A stretch of DNA of 64,000 nt from Oceanispirochaeta crateris (GTDB lineage: Bacteria > Spirochaetota > Spirochaetia > DSM-2461). Positions within the stretch are counted from its first letter, which is position 1. Each line of letters starts with the position of its first letter. The position numbers were made by a program, and so were the translations under genes. The notes below the pieces were generated by a model that worked only from the letters and a program-made list of their open reading frames with translations, did no database searches and was not told where the DNA came from. Where the stretch lies: positions 2,170,001 through 2,234,000 of the forward strand of contig NZ_CP036150.1 of NCBI RefSeq assembly GCF_008329965.1. The letters are read 5' to 3'. Below are positions 1 to 8,288 of the stretch, in pieces.

Positions 1-1
1 A

Positions 2-223
2 AAAACAGGCTGTTTCCTGACTGTTGAAGAACATTCCATCCATGGCGGACTTGGAAGTGCCGTATCTGAAGTTCTTGTCAGGTCCAAGCCCGTTCCTATG
101 GACTTTGTAGGAATAGAAGACTGTTTTACTGAATCTGGGCCCTATGAGGAACTGATGGAGAAATATGGTCTCAGTACAAAGGCCGTCGTTGCTAAAGCCG
201 AGGCTCTAGTCAAATTAAAATAA
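2..223 (+). CDS. transketolase, C-terminal subunit (3' end only)
   Basis: The window opens inside this gene, so only the last 73 codons are seen. The readable stretch begins KTGCFLTVEEHSIHGGLGSA, the start of the transketolase C-terminal domain with the conserved VEEH and GGLGS segments. It then gives PVPMDFVGIEDCFTESGPYE and an Ala/Lys-rich last helix. In bacteria with split transketolase, this half pairs with a separate N-terminal, thiamine-diphosphate-binding half and transfers two-carbon ketol units in the pentose phosphate pathway. The only N-terminal half in this window lies near 50 kb on the other strand, so this copy's partner is probably just upstream, outside the window. A GC-rich hairpin follows the stop. 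Confidence 0.9.
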   Translation, partial: KTGCFLTVEEHSIHGGLGSAVSEVLVRSKPVPMDFVGIEDCFTESGPYEELMEKYGLSTKAVVAKAEALVKLK

Positions 224-248
224 TGATCCCTATGATTTGAGTGAACAA

Positions 249-271
249 CCGGGGCTGTGAACCAGCCCCGG
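249..271. terminator. bidirectional hairpin terminator
   Basis: A perfect 9-bp stem (CCGGGGCTG / CAGCCCCGG) with a 5-nt loop lies between the convergent transketolase and aldolase genes. It is followed by AT-rich sequence rather than a clean T-tract on either side. Its place between two converging genes suggests shared use. Confidence 0.7.
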
Positions 272-377
272 ATTGATTTATAATTCTGTAGCTGGTGACG
301 CAAGAGACATTGTTTAACCAGCTCCATAATTTTGTTAAAAGCTCTTCATCGGCACCCGGTATACAAAAGTAATCCTA

Positions 378-1265
378 TTAAGTTATCGATGCCTGATATA
401 TGTTTTGTATAGATCCATCGAGGATTTTACTAAATTCCTGAGGACTCTGATCTACATTTAACCCTTCAGATAAGGCTCTGGAAAAACTGGCTATCACATT
501 ATGGTTCCTGGCCAGCTTTTGATTCGCAACTTCTCGAGAATAGCCTCCGGATAAAGCGACAACCCTCAAAACATTGGGGAATGAAGTCAGTTCTTCATAA
601 AAATTATCCTCATCTGGAATGGTTAACTTCAGCATGACAAGAGTATTTGAATCCAGGGATTTTAAGTGTTTAATAAGTTCATTTTTAAGGACCATTTCTG
701 CCTTTTCTTTATCAGGAGCATGGATATCAACCTCCGGTTCTATGATAGGAACCAGACCTGCTTTAGAGATGATTTGTCCTATTTCAAACTGCTGGTCAAC
801 AAGCGCTTTTATTCCGGTAGTATTGGCTTCCCTGATAACAGATCGCATCTTTGTTCCAAAAACATGCCGCTCATTTGCCCGCTTCAGTAGATCGTCCAGA
901 TGGGTAATGGGTTTCATGACCTGAACCCCCTGTTCCTGATCTGCCAGTCCTTTATCAACTTTCAAGAATGTAACGATACCCTTCTTATCCCAAAGATAAT
1001 CAGCGCTATGGAGTCCATCTACCCTGGAATCCATTGTCTTTTCAAAAAGGATGGCCCCTAGTATACGGTCTTTATTAAACACCGAACTCTCCATAATGCG
1101 GGATCGCATCTGGTGAACCAATTGAAACATCTCCTCATCGTTGGAATAGGCATCTTTTTTAATGCCATATGTTTCCAGGGCCTTCGGTGTACTACCTCCG
1201 CTTTGATCCAGAGCGGCAATAAAACCTTTTCCACTTTTCATTCGTTCCATCTGAGTCAGATTCAT
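378..1265 (-). CDS. fda: fructose-bisphosphate aldolase, class I (bacterial short form)
   Basis: 295 aa. It closely matches the class I aldolase known from staphylococci and related bacteria: the N-terminus carries [20 protein letters not shown], followed by the [12 protein letters not shown] and FLKVDKGLA segments, and later LVMLKLTIP and [11 protein letters not shown]. It cleaves fructose-1,6-bisphosphate to dihydroxyacetone phosphate and glyceraldehyde-3-phosphate through a Schiff-base lysine. The lysines in FLKVDKG and LVMLKL are candidates for active-site residues by family analogy. A strong GGAGG sits 6 nt before the ATG. It is cytosolic and monocistronic, and converges on the transketolase gene with a hairpin between them. 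Full family length, no damage seen. Confidence 0.95.
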   Translation of the reverse strand: MNLTQMERMKSGKGFIAALDQSGGSTPKALETYGIKKDAYSNDEEMFQLVHQMRSRIMESSVFNKDRILGAILFEKTMDSRVDGLHSADYLWDKKGIVTFLKVDKGLADQEQGVQVMKPITHLDDLLKRANERHVFGTKMRSVIREANTTGIKALVDQQFEIGQIISKAGLVPIIEPEVDIHAPDKEKAEMVLKNELIKHLKSLDSNTLVMLKLTIPDEDNFYEELTSFPNVLRVVALSGGYSREVANQKLARNHNVIASFSRALSEGLNVDQSPQEFSKILDGSIQNIYQASIT

Positions 1266-1470
1266 AAAAGTACCTCCATCAAGTTTGGTCTTTATTTAAA
1301 GATAACCAATTATGGATGGTAAATGTTTAATTCCTTGGATTATATACAGAAATACCTCAGTTTTTCTTCGATGGAAAGAATCTATGATCCAAACAGTCTT
1401 TTCAAAACAAAATATTCTTGAAACAGACAAACGGCTCTAGGAATCTTAAATCTGAAAAAGATTTTGAACG

Positions 1471-1497
1471 AAAAAAAACCTCTCCAGCATAGAGAGG
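1471..1497 (-). terminator. intrinsic terminator
   Basis: Read on the minus strand: CCTCTC, a 7-nt loop, GAGAGG, then eight T. This is a textbook rho-independent terminator. It lies just downstream of the broken small membrane-protein gene and would also end transcription from the diguanylate cyclase gene upstream. Between it and the aldolase start (1266-1470) I see nothing but AT-rich leader. Confidence 0.85.
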
Positions 1498-1527
1498 CAG
1501 TGAGTCTCGCCCATTAAGGGTAATGAC

Positions 1528-1788
1528 CTAAGAATTAACCGTATCATTCTGATTTCTCGTCTGGCTTGATTTGTTCAAAATCTCAACTACATACCTGTTT
1601 TCAATCCATACCCAAAGGTAAATTGAAAAAAATAATATAATCGCTACAAAGTAGGAAAACAAAACAAACCTATATAGTTCTACCTCAGTGGATGAGGCAT
1701 ACAACTTTTCAATATTATATTCGCTTACTAGTAAGTGAATGATTGTATACTACCAGAAAGCTAAACAAATGACAAGTACTGCAGACAT
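1528..1788 (-). pseudogene. small two-helix membrane protein, interrupted by an in-frame amber codon
   Basis: From an ATG at 1788 with an AAGGA ribosome site, 12 codons (MSAVLVICLAFW) run into TAG at 1752-1750. The same frame then continues open for 73 codons to TAG at 1530-1528. The continuation contains the hydrophobic run FVLFSYFVAIILFFSIYLWVW and a polar tail rich in N, Q and S. Both sides of the stop look like one protein of about 86 residues with two membrane segments and a cytoplasmic tail. It ends right before a strong terminator, as a real gene would. I do not recognise the family. A CAG-to-TAG change is the simplest reading; suppression or a sequencing error is possible. Confidence 0.55.
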
Positions 1789-1913
1789 GATTCCTTATAT
1801 TGTTATTGTTATGATTTTATTTCATCATCAGAAAAGCCAGAGAAGGCAGCCTGAATGCAGTTTTGGATGACTAGATCAGATTCTTTTATACCCCCAAACC
1901 CCAAACCATTTGC

Positions 1914-3434
1914 CTAAACCTCAAAAACAACTTGGTTGCGGCCATTCTTTTTTGCTAGATAAAGATTTTTATCGGCATCATCAATCAAATCTTCAGAGCA
2001 TTCATACTTATGAGTGTATGTAGCAATACCGCCACTGATTGTTAAATTTCCTATGGTTGCAAACTGATGCTGTGCAATTTTCAACCTTAAATCATCTAAA
2101 AAATGGAGAGCAGCATCGCCTTCTGTTTCTAGTAAAATCAATATAAATTCTTCTCCACCATATCGACCGAAATGATCCGTAGATCTAATATTTTTTATGA
2201 CCACAGTTGCCAATTCTTTGAGAACATGATCACCGATCATGTGTCCATAGGTATCATTAACATTTTTAAAATGGTCTATATCAATCATACAAATGGAAAA
2301 GACAGTGCCATAACGTTTGGATCTAAGATACTCCTCTTTTAACTTTGTTAAAATCATCCTCCTTGAAGAGATTCCGGTCAACTGATCATTAAATGCCATG
2401 TATTTTATGCGTCTGCCAGTATAAGTAGAGTAAACAACTATAAAAGCCAATAAAACAATGAGGCAAAGAAAGGAAGATGTGATAAGCCAAAATGATCTTC
2501 TGAGTTCAACAAGTCGTTCATTGTCAGAGTTTAAAAAAAGATAGGCTACAGTATTTCCGGTAAAGTTACGAATAGGAAGAAAGGATAAAACTCTCTTTTC
2601 CTGGTCATAGTTAACTTCGATTGAAAAAGGTTCTCCATCTAATAAACTACTACTCAGAGATTTTGCTATTCTGTCTGAGTCCTTTTTCAGGATATGGTCT
2701 GCTAGTGAATAGTTCTCAACCAGACCCTTATCTAACACAAATCGAGGATCAATTGTCCACTCGGAATAATTTGATTGTTCACTACTAAAGACTTTTTCCA
2801 AAACCACAGACTTCAGTAGAATAAACTGTGATTCCTGATGATAAAGATTAGCTATCTGATCAATAATGGCAGCTATGGAGATGCTGATTTCTACTGATCC
2901 AATATGCTTTTCATTATACATCAGAGGATAAAGATTCCGATAACCATTAAAAATGCGCCCCTCTTCAAAACCAGAAATACTTTTTTTCTCTCTATTAACA
3001 TATTCAACGGACAACCTGATTCCCATTAAGTCGTCCCCATAGGTTTCAGGTTTATGAAAACGCAAAAAACTCAAATTATCTGCGGTGTGAAAATGAAGCT
3101 GGCGGAAATTAAAAGTCTTTAAATTGTTATACAAAGGAGATAGTTGCCTTAGAAGTGTTGCTCTCAATTCATTTTTTACAAGCTCATCCTCAGTTAAGGA
3201 CGCATCATAGAGTACTTCTAAAACACTCTCTTTCTGGATTTGATTCAAATTGATAAAATTGGCCATGTTTGTATATTCAGAAACAATAATATCATACTCG
3301 TATCTTAGCTTATCGATATAATTGTCCATGATTTTCTCTTCAGTAGCAGACATATATTTGAACACGACAACATATGTCATTATAAAAATAAGGGGGAAAA
3401 CGGTTAGTAGAAGGGGTTTCAAAATTTTTTTCAT
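1914..3434 (-). CDS. membrane diguanylate cyclase with extracytoplasmic double-Cache sensor
   Basis: About 506 aa from the ATG at 3434 (MKKILKPLLL), preceded by GAGGAG; an upstream in-frame ATG at 3491 lacks a ribosome site. Order: membrane helix (residues about 8-28), periplasmic sensor, second helix (about 310-335), GGDEF domain. The sensor has the HFH...SFLRFHKPE.YGDDL..IR pattern followed by SGFE.GRIF.GYR, typical of the dCache_3-type domain found in kinases and cyclases. The catalytic signature is RYGGEEF (G at residue 426). RSTD lies five residues before it, an allosteric I-site, so product inhibition is expected. It should make c-di-GMP from GTP at the inner membrane. It ends VVFEV, as GGDEF domains do. 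In-frame codons continue after its TAG (see findings). Confidence 0.9.
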   Translation of the reverse strand: MKKILKPLLLTVFPLIFIMTYVVVFKYMSATEEKIMDNYIDKLRYEYDIIVSEYTNMANFINLNQIQKESVLEVLYDASLTEDELVKNELRATLLRQLSPLYNNLKTFNFRQLHFHTADNLSFLRFHKPETYGDDLMGIRLSVEYVNREKKSISGFEEGRIFNGYRNLYPLMYNEKHIGSVEISISIAAIIDQIANLYHQESQFILLKSVVLEKVFSSEQSNYSEWTIDPRFVLDKGLVENYSLADHILKKDSDRIAKSLSSSLLDGEPFSIEVNYDQEKRVLSFLPIRNFTGNTVAYLFLNSDNERLVELRRSFWLITSSFLCLIVLLAFIVVYSTYTGRRIKYMAFNDQLTGISSRRMILTKLKEEYLRSKRYGTVFSICMIDIDHFKNVNDTYGHMIGDHVLKELATVVIKNIRSTDHFGRYGGEEFILILLETEGDAALHFLDDLRLKIAQHQFATIGNLTISGGIATYTHKYECSEDLIDDADKNLYLAKKNGRNQVVFEV

Positions 3435-3505
3435 AATGCCAAATGACTCCTCATATATTAAGCTTAACCGCTGAACAGAATATCTAAGCATTTTTAAATA
3501 GGAAT

Positions 3506-3931
3506 CTAAGACAATGAAGCCTTTATAGCCTCCAGTCCTGCCTGCGCCACAGCCTCATCCTGATCAGGAGTACCGGAACTGCAGCCGATAGCACCAACAA
3601 TTTGCCCTTCAACAAAGAGTGGCACCCCCCCTGCGAATATGGTAAACCGCCCCTGATTACTAGACTCAATTCCATAAGTCGGCCCACCGGGTTGACTGAT
3701 CTCACCATATGCACGCGTTGATTTTCGCTGTGCCGCTGCGGTAAAAGCCTTATTAATGGCAATATCGATGCTCGCAATCTTACCATATTCCATTCTGTGG
3801 AACATCAGAAGGCTTCCATTAGAATCAGTAATGGCAATATCCATATCCACCCCGATTTCCTTAGCTTTCAACTCAGCAGCTTTCATCATGGTTAGGGCAT
3901 CTTCTGGCGTAAGGGCAAGAACTTTTTTCAT
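3506..3931 (-). CDS. GlcG/HbpS family protein
   Basis: 141 aa, full length for the family. The fold is recognised from the N-terminal LTPEDALTMMKAAELKAKEIG helix, the DIAITDSNGSLLMFHRMEYGKIASIDIAINKAFTAA core and the closing FAGGVPLFVEGQIVGAIGCSSGT.DQDEAVA motif. Family members include a haem-binding protein (HbpS) and proteins of unknown role found in catabolic operons (GlcG). No signal peptide is seen. It lies 45 bp downstream of the GntR/LacI-type regulator on the same strand, so the two are probably co-transcribed. It may therefore belong to the same metabolic unit as the divergent hydratase and CoA-transferase. Exact ligand unknown. Confidence 0.85.
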   Translation of the reverse strand: MKKVLALTPEDALTMMKAAELKAKEIGVDMDIAITDSNGSLLMFHRMEYGKIASIDIAINKAFTAAAQRKSTRAYGEISQPGGPTYGIESSNQGRFTIFAGGVPLFVEGQIVGAIGCSSGTPDQDEAVAQAGLEAIKASLS

Positions 3932-3976
3932 AAAATCTCCGTATCAATGATCTCTGTCTTCCGGTTTGCATATTTT

Positions 3977-5185
3977 CTATAGACCATCCATATTATCATG
4001 GATCTTAAATTCCTTGATGGACCTACCGGGAATCAGTGTTGTTGAGATGACAACATCGTGTACTTTTTTATGAGGGTTATGGATGATCTGATTCAATAAT
4101 TTGACAGATTCCTGGCCCATAATCAGATAATCCTGAGCCACCGTGGCAATTTGAGGCGTAATCAATTCACCGATAGACAACTGGTCAAAACCGGCTATAG
4201 AAATATCCTCTGGAATTTGATAACCGAGGCTGCCGGCAACACTCATTATATTCAGCGCAATATAGTCATTTGTGGCCACTATGGCAGTGGGAGGATTTTC
4301 ATTGGAAAAGAACTGTTCCAGCATCGCCTTAATAGCATTCTGATTGTAAAGAGTTTTACTTTCCAAATCACTGTAATACTGATGGTTCAGGTTTTCAGGA
4401 AAGAGCTTATGGATGATGAATTGTTCTTTCACTTCCATTTTATAATCATTCATAGCCTTTATGTACCCATAAAACCTCTCGACTCGGCTACTGGACTCAT
4501 GAGTATTTCCAGAGACAAAGGCAATCCTCTTATGTCCTTTTGATATGACGTATTGAACAATGGAATAAAAGCCGTTTTTATTATCCGATGACACCAATGG
4601 TGCTTCAACACCAAAGACCTTTCTATCCAATAGAACAAATGGAAAATTCTTCCGGATCATTAGATTATATATTTCAGGGCTTTCATTTGATGAACTGGGG
4701 AAGATGATGGCTCCAACAAACCCTTTTTCGATCAATTCTGAAATTAGTTGTTTTTCAAAGTCATAGGGTGATTTCATCGTTGTTTCATCTGATTCATTGG
4801 TGTACAAGTTCAGGGAGAATCCCAGATTTCTGCAGGAAATGCCGATACCCTGAAGGACCTCCATTTCAATGTATATATTGGATGTGGAAGAAGGAATAAT
4901 AACTGCGACTGAAGGCTGAATGTTTTTCATCGGGTTTTTACTATTTTCTTCCCACATGCTTTGAGGAGTCACAAAGGAACCGGCCGCTTTCTGCCGACGA
5001 ACATAATTCTTCTTTTCTAGTTCAATCACAGCCCGTGAAGCTGTGATTCGACTGGTCCCATACTGTACCATTAACTCTTTTTCTGTTGGAATCTTATCCC
5101 CGGTTTTATAAACGCCCTTTTGTATTTTCTCATAGAGATCATCAAAGATGATTTGATATAAAGGAGGGGTTTTTGTTTTAGCCAA
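3977..5185 (-). CDS. GntR-HTH / LacI-type sensor transcriptional regulator
   Basis: 402 aa. Residues about 8-75 are a GntR winged helix (LYQIIFDDLYEKIQKGVY.TGDKIPTEKELM..YGTSRITASRAVIELEKKNYVRR). Residues about 88-395 are a periplasmic-binding-protein-like sugar-sensor domain of the LacI type (VAVIIPSSTSNIY, VPLVSSDNKNGFYSIVQYVISKGHKRIAFVSG, IAGFDQLSIGELITP.IATVAQD). The architecture is that of AraR-like repressors, although the neighbouring catabolic genes are CoA enzymes rather than sugar genes. It is divergent from the hydratase/CoA-transferase pair. A large AT-rich dyad overlapping that pair's -10 is the likely operator. It is likely an effector-relieved repressor; the effector is unknown. 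Confidence 0.92.
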   Translation of the reverse strand: MAKTKTPPLYQIIFDDLYEKIQKGVYKTGDKIPTEKELMVQYGTSRITASRAVIELEKKNYVRRQKAAGSFVTPQSMWEENSKNPMKNIQPSVAVIIPSSTSNIYIEMEVLQGIGISCRNLGFSLNLYTNESDETTMKSPYDFEKQLISELIEKGFVGAIIFPSSSNESPEIYNLMIRKNFPFVLLDRKVFGVEAPLVSSDNKNGFYSIVQYVISKGHKRIAFVSGNTHESSSRVERFYGYIKAMNDYKMEVKEQFIIHKLFPENLNHQYYSDLESKTLYNQNAIKAMLEQFFSNENPPTAIVATNDYIALNIMSVAGSLGYQIPEDISIAGFDQLSIGELITPQIATVAQDYLIMGQESVKLLNQIIHNPHKKVHDVVISTTLIPGRSIKEFKIHDNMDGL

Positions 5186-5323
5186 TGATTGACTCCTAAA
5201 AAAAATTCAGATCCTATAACTCAGTAGCAATTCATTCTGCCATGATCTTTATCATTATAAGACAATTCAGCAGTTCATAACAGTATTCAAAAATATGAAA
5301 TGTATCGTATTTATATAAAAATC

Positions 5324-5353
5324 TTGACAGATTTTCAAACTCACATCCATAAT
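5324..5353 (+). promoter_or_regulatory. sigma-70-type promoter for the hydratase/CoA-transferase operon
   Basis: TTGACA (5324-5329), an 18-nt spacer, and CATAAT (5348-5353). The -35 is a perfect match and the -10 matches five of six positions. It lies 90 bp before the hydratase start, and its -10 is overlapped by the dyad at 5350-5389. Confidence 0.65.
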
Positions 5354-5389
5354 GTTATATCATTATATTCTTCTATGTATATAACATTA
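5350..5389. promoter_or_regulatory. 11-bp inverted repeat, probable operator of the divergent GntR-type repressor
   Basis: Perfect arms TAATGTTATAT (5350-5360) and ATATAACATTA (5379-5389) with an 18-nt spacer. The left arm starts inside the -10 element and the right arm lies over the expected transcript start region. This is where a repressor would block the operon. Assignment to the neighbouring GntR-type regulator rests on the divergent layout only. Confidence 0.6.
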
Positions 5390-5439
5390 AATATTGAAAC
5401 ATAACTATCTGCTCTGACAACATGAGTGAAGGACTTGAA

Positions 5440-6228
5440 ATGGACTTAAAATATATAAAGTATGAGAAAGAAGATCATATTGCCCGGATAACACTGAATA
5501 GACCAGATGTACTCAATGCCCTGCATCCCCCTGCAACGGCAGAATTAAATGCTGTTTGGACAGATTTTAGAGATGATTCCCATCTTTGGGTTGCCATAAT
5601 CAGGGGAGCAGGTGAAAAAGCCTTTTGCGTGGGAGACGATCTCAAATACAGAGTCAATGTGTCTGATGACAGCGCCTTGCGTCAATCCGATGAGCATCCA
5701 AACTATACCCCGGTCAACTGCTTCAAACCGATTATTGCAGAGGTGAATGGCTATGCCATGGGAGGAGGACTGGAAATTGTCCTTGGTTGCGACATTATAA
5801 TCGCTTCGGATACAGCGAGGTTCGGATTACCCGAAGCACGCCGTGGTCTTCTGGCAGATGCCGGAGGAGTGGTTCAGATAACCAGGAGGATTCCTCATCA
5901 CCTGGCTATGGGTATGATTCTGACAGGAAAAATATTCTCAGCCGGCGAAATGTATCGTATGGGATTGGTAAATGAAGTGGCCACAGCTCAGGATCTCTCA
6001 TCCGTTGTAGAGCGTTGGGTGACCGATGTCTTGGCCTGCTCCCCTCATGCTCTACAAGCAGCCAAGCAGGTTGTCTCAGAAACAGGTCAGCTTCATCCTA
6101 AAGTGGCAGCCGATCAGATGGAAGGACTCCATAGGGTTCGCATGTTACGGGAATCTGAAGATTATTTGGAAGGACCTCGGGCATTCTCAGAGAAAAGGAC
6201 TCCTTTGTGGACAAACCCTAAATCGTGA
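5440..6228 (+). CDS. enoyl-CoA hydratase/isomerase family protein (crotonase fold)
   Basis: 262 aa from the ATG at 5440, which follows GAAGGACTTGAA; the upstream in-frame ATG at 5422 has no ribosome site. The crotonase fold is clear: ITLNRPDVLNALHP near the N-terminus, AFCVGDDL, then the oxyanion-hole and active-site block NGYAMGGGLEIVLGCDII. Next comes FGLPEARRGLLADAGG. Both glutamates that correspond to the hydratase catalytic pair (GGGLE and LPE) are present, so it is probably an active hydratase. It sits 59 bp before a family III CoA-transferase, the same pairing as caiD/caiB of carnitine metabolism. The substrate cannot be read from the sequence; another branched or betaine-type enoyl-CoA is equally possible. 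Confidence 0.88.
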   Translation: MDLKYIKYEKEDHIARITLNRPDVLNALHPPATAELNAVWTDFRDDSHLWVAIIRGAGEKAFCVGDDLKYRVNVSDDSALRQSDEHPNYTPVNCFKPIIAEVNGYAMGGGLEIVLGCDIIIASDTARFGLPEARRGLLADAGGVVQITRRIPHHLAMGMILTGKIFSAGEMYRMGLVNEVATAQDLSSVVERWVTDVLACSPHALQAAKQVVSETGQLHPKVAADQMEGLHRVRMLRESEDYLEGPRAFSEKRTPLWTNPKS

Positions 6229-6287
6229 ACCGCCAAAATTGAACCATAAAATAGATTCAAAAGCATTGACTACTTGGAGATTAAAAC

Positions 6288-7487
6288 ATGTTAAAAGAAA
6301 TGAGTGCCTTGAGTGGGATAAAGATCATTGATTTCAGCCACGTTTATCAGGGTCCTGTAGGATCTCAACTACTCGCGGACTACGGTGCGGATGTGATCAA
6401 GGTGGAACGCCCTAATTTTGGAGATTGGAGCCGGCACTGGGGCCCCTATGCCGGTGATATAAGCCTCCCTTTTGCCGGTCTTAACCGAAATAAACGTAGC
6501 ATCACATTGGACTTGAAGTCAGCATCAGGCAAGAAAATTATCCTGAAACTCTTAAAATCGGCAGACATTTTGATGCATAATTTTCGCCCAGCAGTAATGG
6601 AAAAACTGGGCTTGGGATATGATGATTTGAAAGAACTAAATCCCCGATTGATTTATGCTTATTCCTCAGGCTGGGGAGATTCAGGACCCTATGTAGATCA
6701 GAGACGCAGCGGCCATGATATGCTGGCACGAGCTGCGACAGGATGGTTTAATAATCCGGATACCAACAAGCTCCCGGAAGCCATGGGGATGTCTGCAGAC
6801 TATCCAGCAGGACTCATGCTGACAATTGGAATTTTAATGGCATTGCAATCCCGGGAAAAAACCGGTGAGGGACAGCAGGTCACAACCGACTTGTATAGCG
6901 TTGCTCTCCACGCCAATTCATGGGAAGGAACAACGCAGTTGAATCCTGATTCTATTGATAGCCACACAGGTATTGGGAAGACAGAATCTGCCATCAATAA
7001 AATATTTAAGACCAGCAATGGTTTTATTGAAGTCTCCCCGGTTTTTTCTGAAGATTCTCTGCGGGACATCTCCCTGGCCATGGGTCTTGATGATCTTTCA
7101 AAAGATCCTCGTTTCATTACTGTTGAAGATAGAATGAAGAATAAAAAAGAATTGAATTCTTATCTTGAAAGATTCTTTTTGACTAAAACAACACAGGAAT
7201 GGGTGAACCAACTAGAGGCAAAAGCTGTATTGTGCACAGAAGTACGATCTTTTTCAGAAGCAATTAAAGATCCTCAAACTAAAGCAAATAAGATGCTGGT
7301 TGATGTAGATCACCCGGGGACAGGTTCCTTAAAGCTATTGGGAACTCCTGTTCGCCTTCATGGAACGAAACCCGTATCCCCTACACACGCTCCCGGTTTA
7401 GGTGAGAATACGAAGGATATTTTGAGTGAAATAGGGTACTCTACTTCTGAAATTGAGTCTCTTGTTCAAGAAGGGGTCTTCGGCTAA
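6288..7487 (+). CDS. CaiB/BaiF (family III) CoA-transferase
   Basis: 399 aa, normal family length, with GGAG eight bases before the ATG. Family signatures: LSGIKIIDFSHVYQGPVGSQLLADYGADVIKVE at the N-terminus, LNRNKRSITLDLKS, ADILMHNFRP, GYDDLK..NPRLIY..SSGWG..GPY. MGMSADYPAGLMLTIG supplies the aspartate that carries the acyl/CoA intermediates in this family. It moves CoA between carboxylic acids in the cytosol, activating a substrate for the hydratase encoded immediately upstream. Both genes probably form one transcript from the promoter at 5324. No dehydrogenase or ligase is adjacent, so the pathway is incomplete here. Confidence 0.93.
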   Translation: MLKEMSALSGIKIIDFSHVYQGPVGSQLLADYGADVIKVERPNFGDWSRHWGPYAGDISLPFAGLNRNKRSITLDLKSASGKKIILKLLKSADILMHNFRPAVMEKLGLGYDDLKELNPRLIYAYSSGWGDSGPYVDQRRSGHDMLARAATGWFNNPDTNKLPEAMGMSADYPAGLMLTIGILMALQSREKTGEGQQVTTDLYSVALHANSWEGTTQLNPDSIDSHTGIGKTESAINKIFKTSNGFIEVSPVFSEDSLRDISLAMGLDDLSKDPRFITVEDRMKNKKELNSYLERFFLTKTTQEWVNQLEAKAVLCTEVRSFSEAIKDPQTKANKMLVDVDHPGTGSLKLLGTPVRLHGTKPVSPTHAPGLGENTKDILSEIGYSTSEIESLVQEGVFG

Positions 7488-7541
7488 TGCACAGCTTCTA
7501 GACCATGAGACTAAATGAGGCATCTCTTTTTAGAACTTTAT

Positions 7542-7566
7542 ATCCACAAAATGGATGTCTCTTTTT
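7542..7566 (+). terminator. weak hairpin with T-rich tail after the CoA-transferase
   Basis: A short ATCCA / TGGAT stem with a 5-nt loop is followed by GTCTCTTTTTCC. The stem is only five pairs, so this is a tentative terminator for the hydratase/CoA-transferase operon. Confidence 0.35.
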
Positions 7567-7636
7567 CCTTTCCCTTTTATATTGTATTATCTCTGCTTGA
7601 AAATAAACAGAAATCCTTCCTATGGAGAGTGAACCA

Positions 7637-7966
7637 TTGAAACTAACAGCTGAAATAAAAAAAGAAATACAAAACGCACAGGAAAAACAACTCAAAAATA
7701 TACTCAAACTGTTATCTGGCTCCGATAGAAAGGCTCTTACAGCCTTTTTACAATCGGGTCAGGCTCCAGGGAGCAAAGCATTTAAGAATCTCAAACCAAA
7801 TGTGCAAAAGGGTATTCTCAAACTGAACATGACCAATATTGAAATTATGATTAAGAGGACACGGAATCCTATTACCAGATGGCGATATAAAATTGCAAGA
7901 TTCTCATACAAAAGTCTGTTAAAAGGCACGAAAAAAGAGCTGAAAAAAACAAAAAAAAAGAAGTAG
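7637..7966 (+). CDS. hypothetical lysine-rich small protein
   Basis: About 109 aa if translation starts at the TTG at 7637, which has GGAGAG eight bases upstream. The in-frame ATG at 7622 lacks a ribosome site and contains that same GGAGAG downstream of it. The protein is strongly basic: an amphipathic N-terminal half (LTAEIKKEIQNAQEKQLKNILKLLSGSDRKALTAFL) is followed by a tail ending in runs of K, T and E. No membrane segment, Cys motif or known domain is seen. The charge suggests nucleic-acid or ribosome contact, but this is inference. A weak hairpin (ACTGG/CCAGT, 7978-7994) plus CTTTTCT follows the stop. Confidence 0.6.
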   Translation: MKLTAEIKKEIQNAQEKQLKNILKLLSGSDRKALTAFLQSGQAPGSKAFKNLKPNVQKGILKLNMTNIEIMIKRTRNPITRWRYKIARFSYKSLLKGTKKELKKTKKKK

Positions 7967-8288
7967 TATCCATTTCTACTGGATTTTCACCAGTCTTTTC
8001 TCAAAAGTAAAGTAAAAGTCTTCTTTTACAAGTTGATTCCTCATAGCTTTCTTAGAAAGATACTGACTTTTTTTAAAAACAAGTTGTCGAAGACCAGTAT
8101 TATTTGCATAATTACTTTAACCATATAATTATTATTTACAGAATATCTGCCATTTATGACTATATTTGTAATATATAAGAACTTAGATTTGTATACAGGC
8201 TGTCCGGAGACTATACATTAGTCATTAAGTAGGCCAAGCTAATAAAAAAGTCTAGATAAATTATCTTAAATGAAAATACAGGAAGTAT
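7967..8288. other. intergenic region, no gene found
   Basis: 322 bp of AT-rich sequence before the REC/HD-GYP gene. Apart from the weak hairpin at 7978-7994 I see no ORF with a ribosome site, no tRNA-like fold and no repeat. It presumably holds the promoter and leader of the response-regulator gene. Confidence 0.5.

Noticed and set aside
1750-1752. Selenocysteine or pyrrolysine at the internal stop of the small membrane protein
   Set aside because: Selenocysteine uses TGA, not TAG. There is no sign of a pyrrolysine system here, and several normal genes in the window end in TAG.
7498-7707. 69-codon minus-strand frame over the lysine-rich gene
   Set aside because: No ribosome site. The plus strand has a better start and a consistent basic protein.
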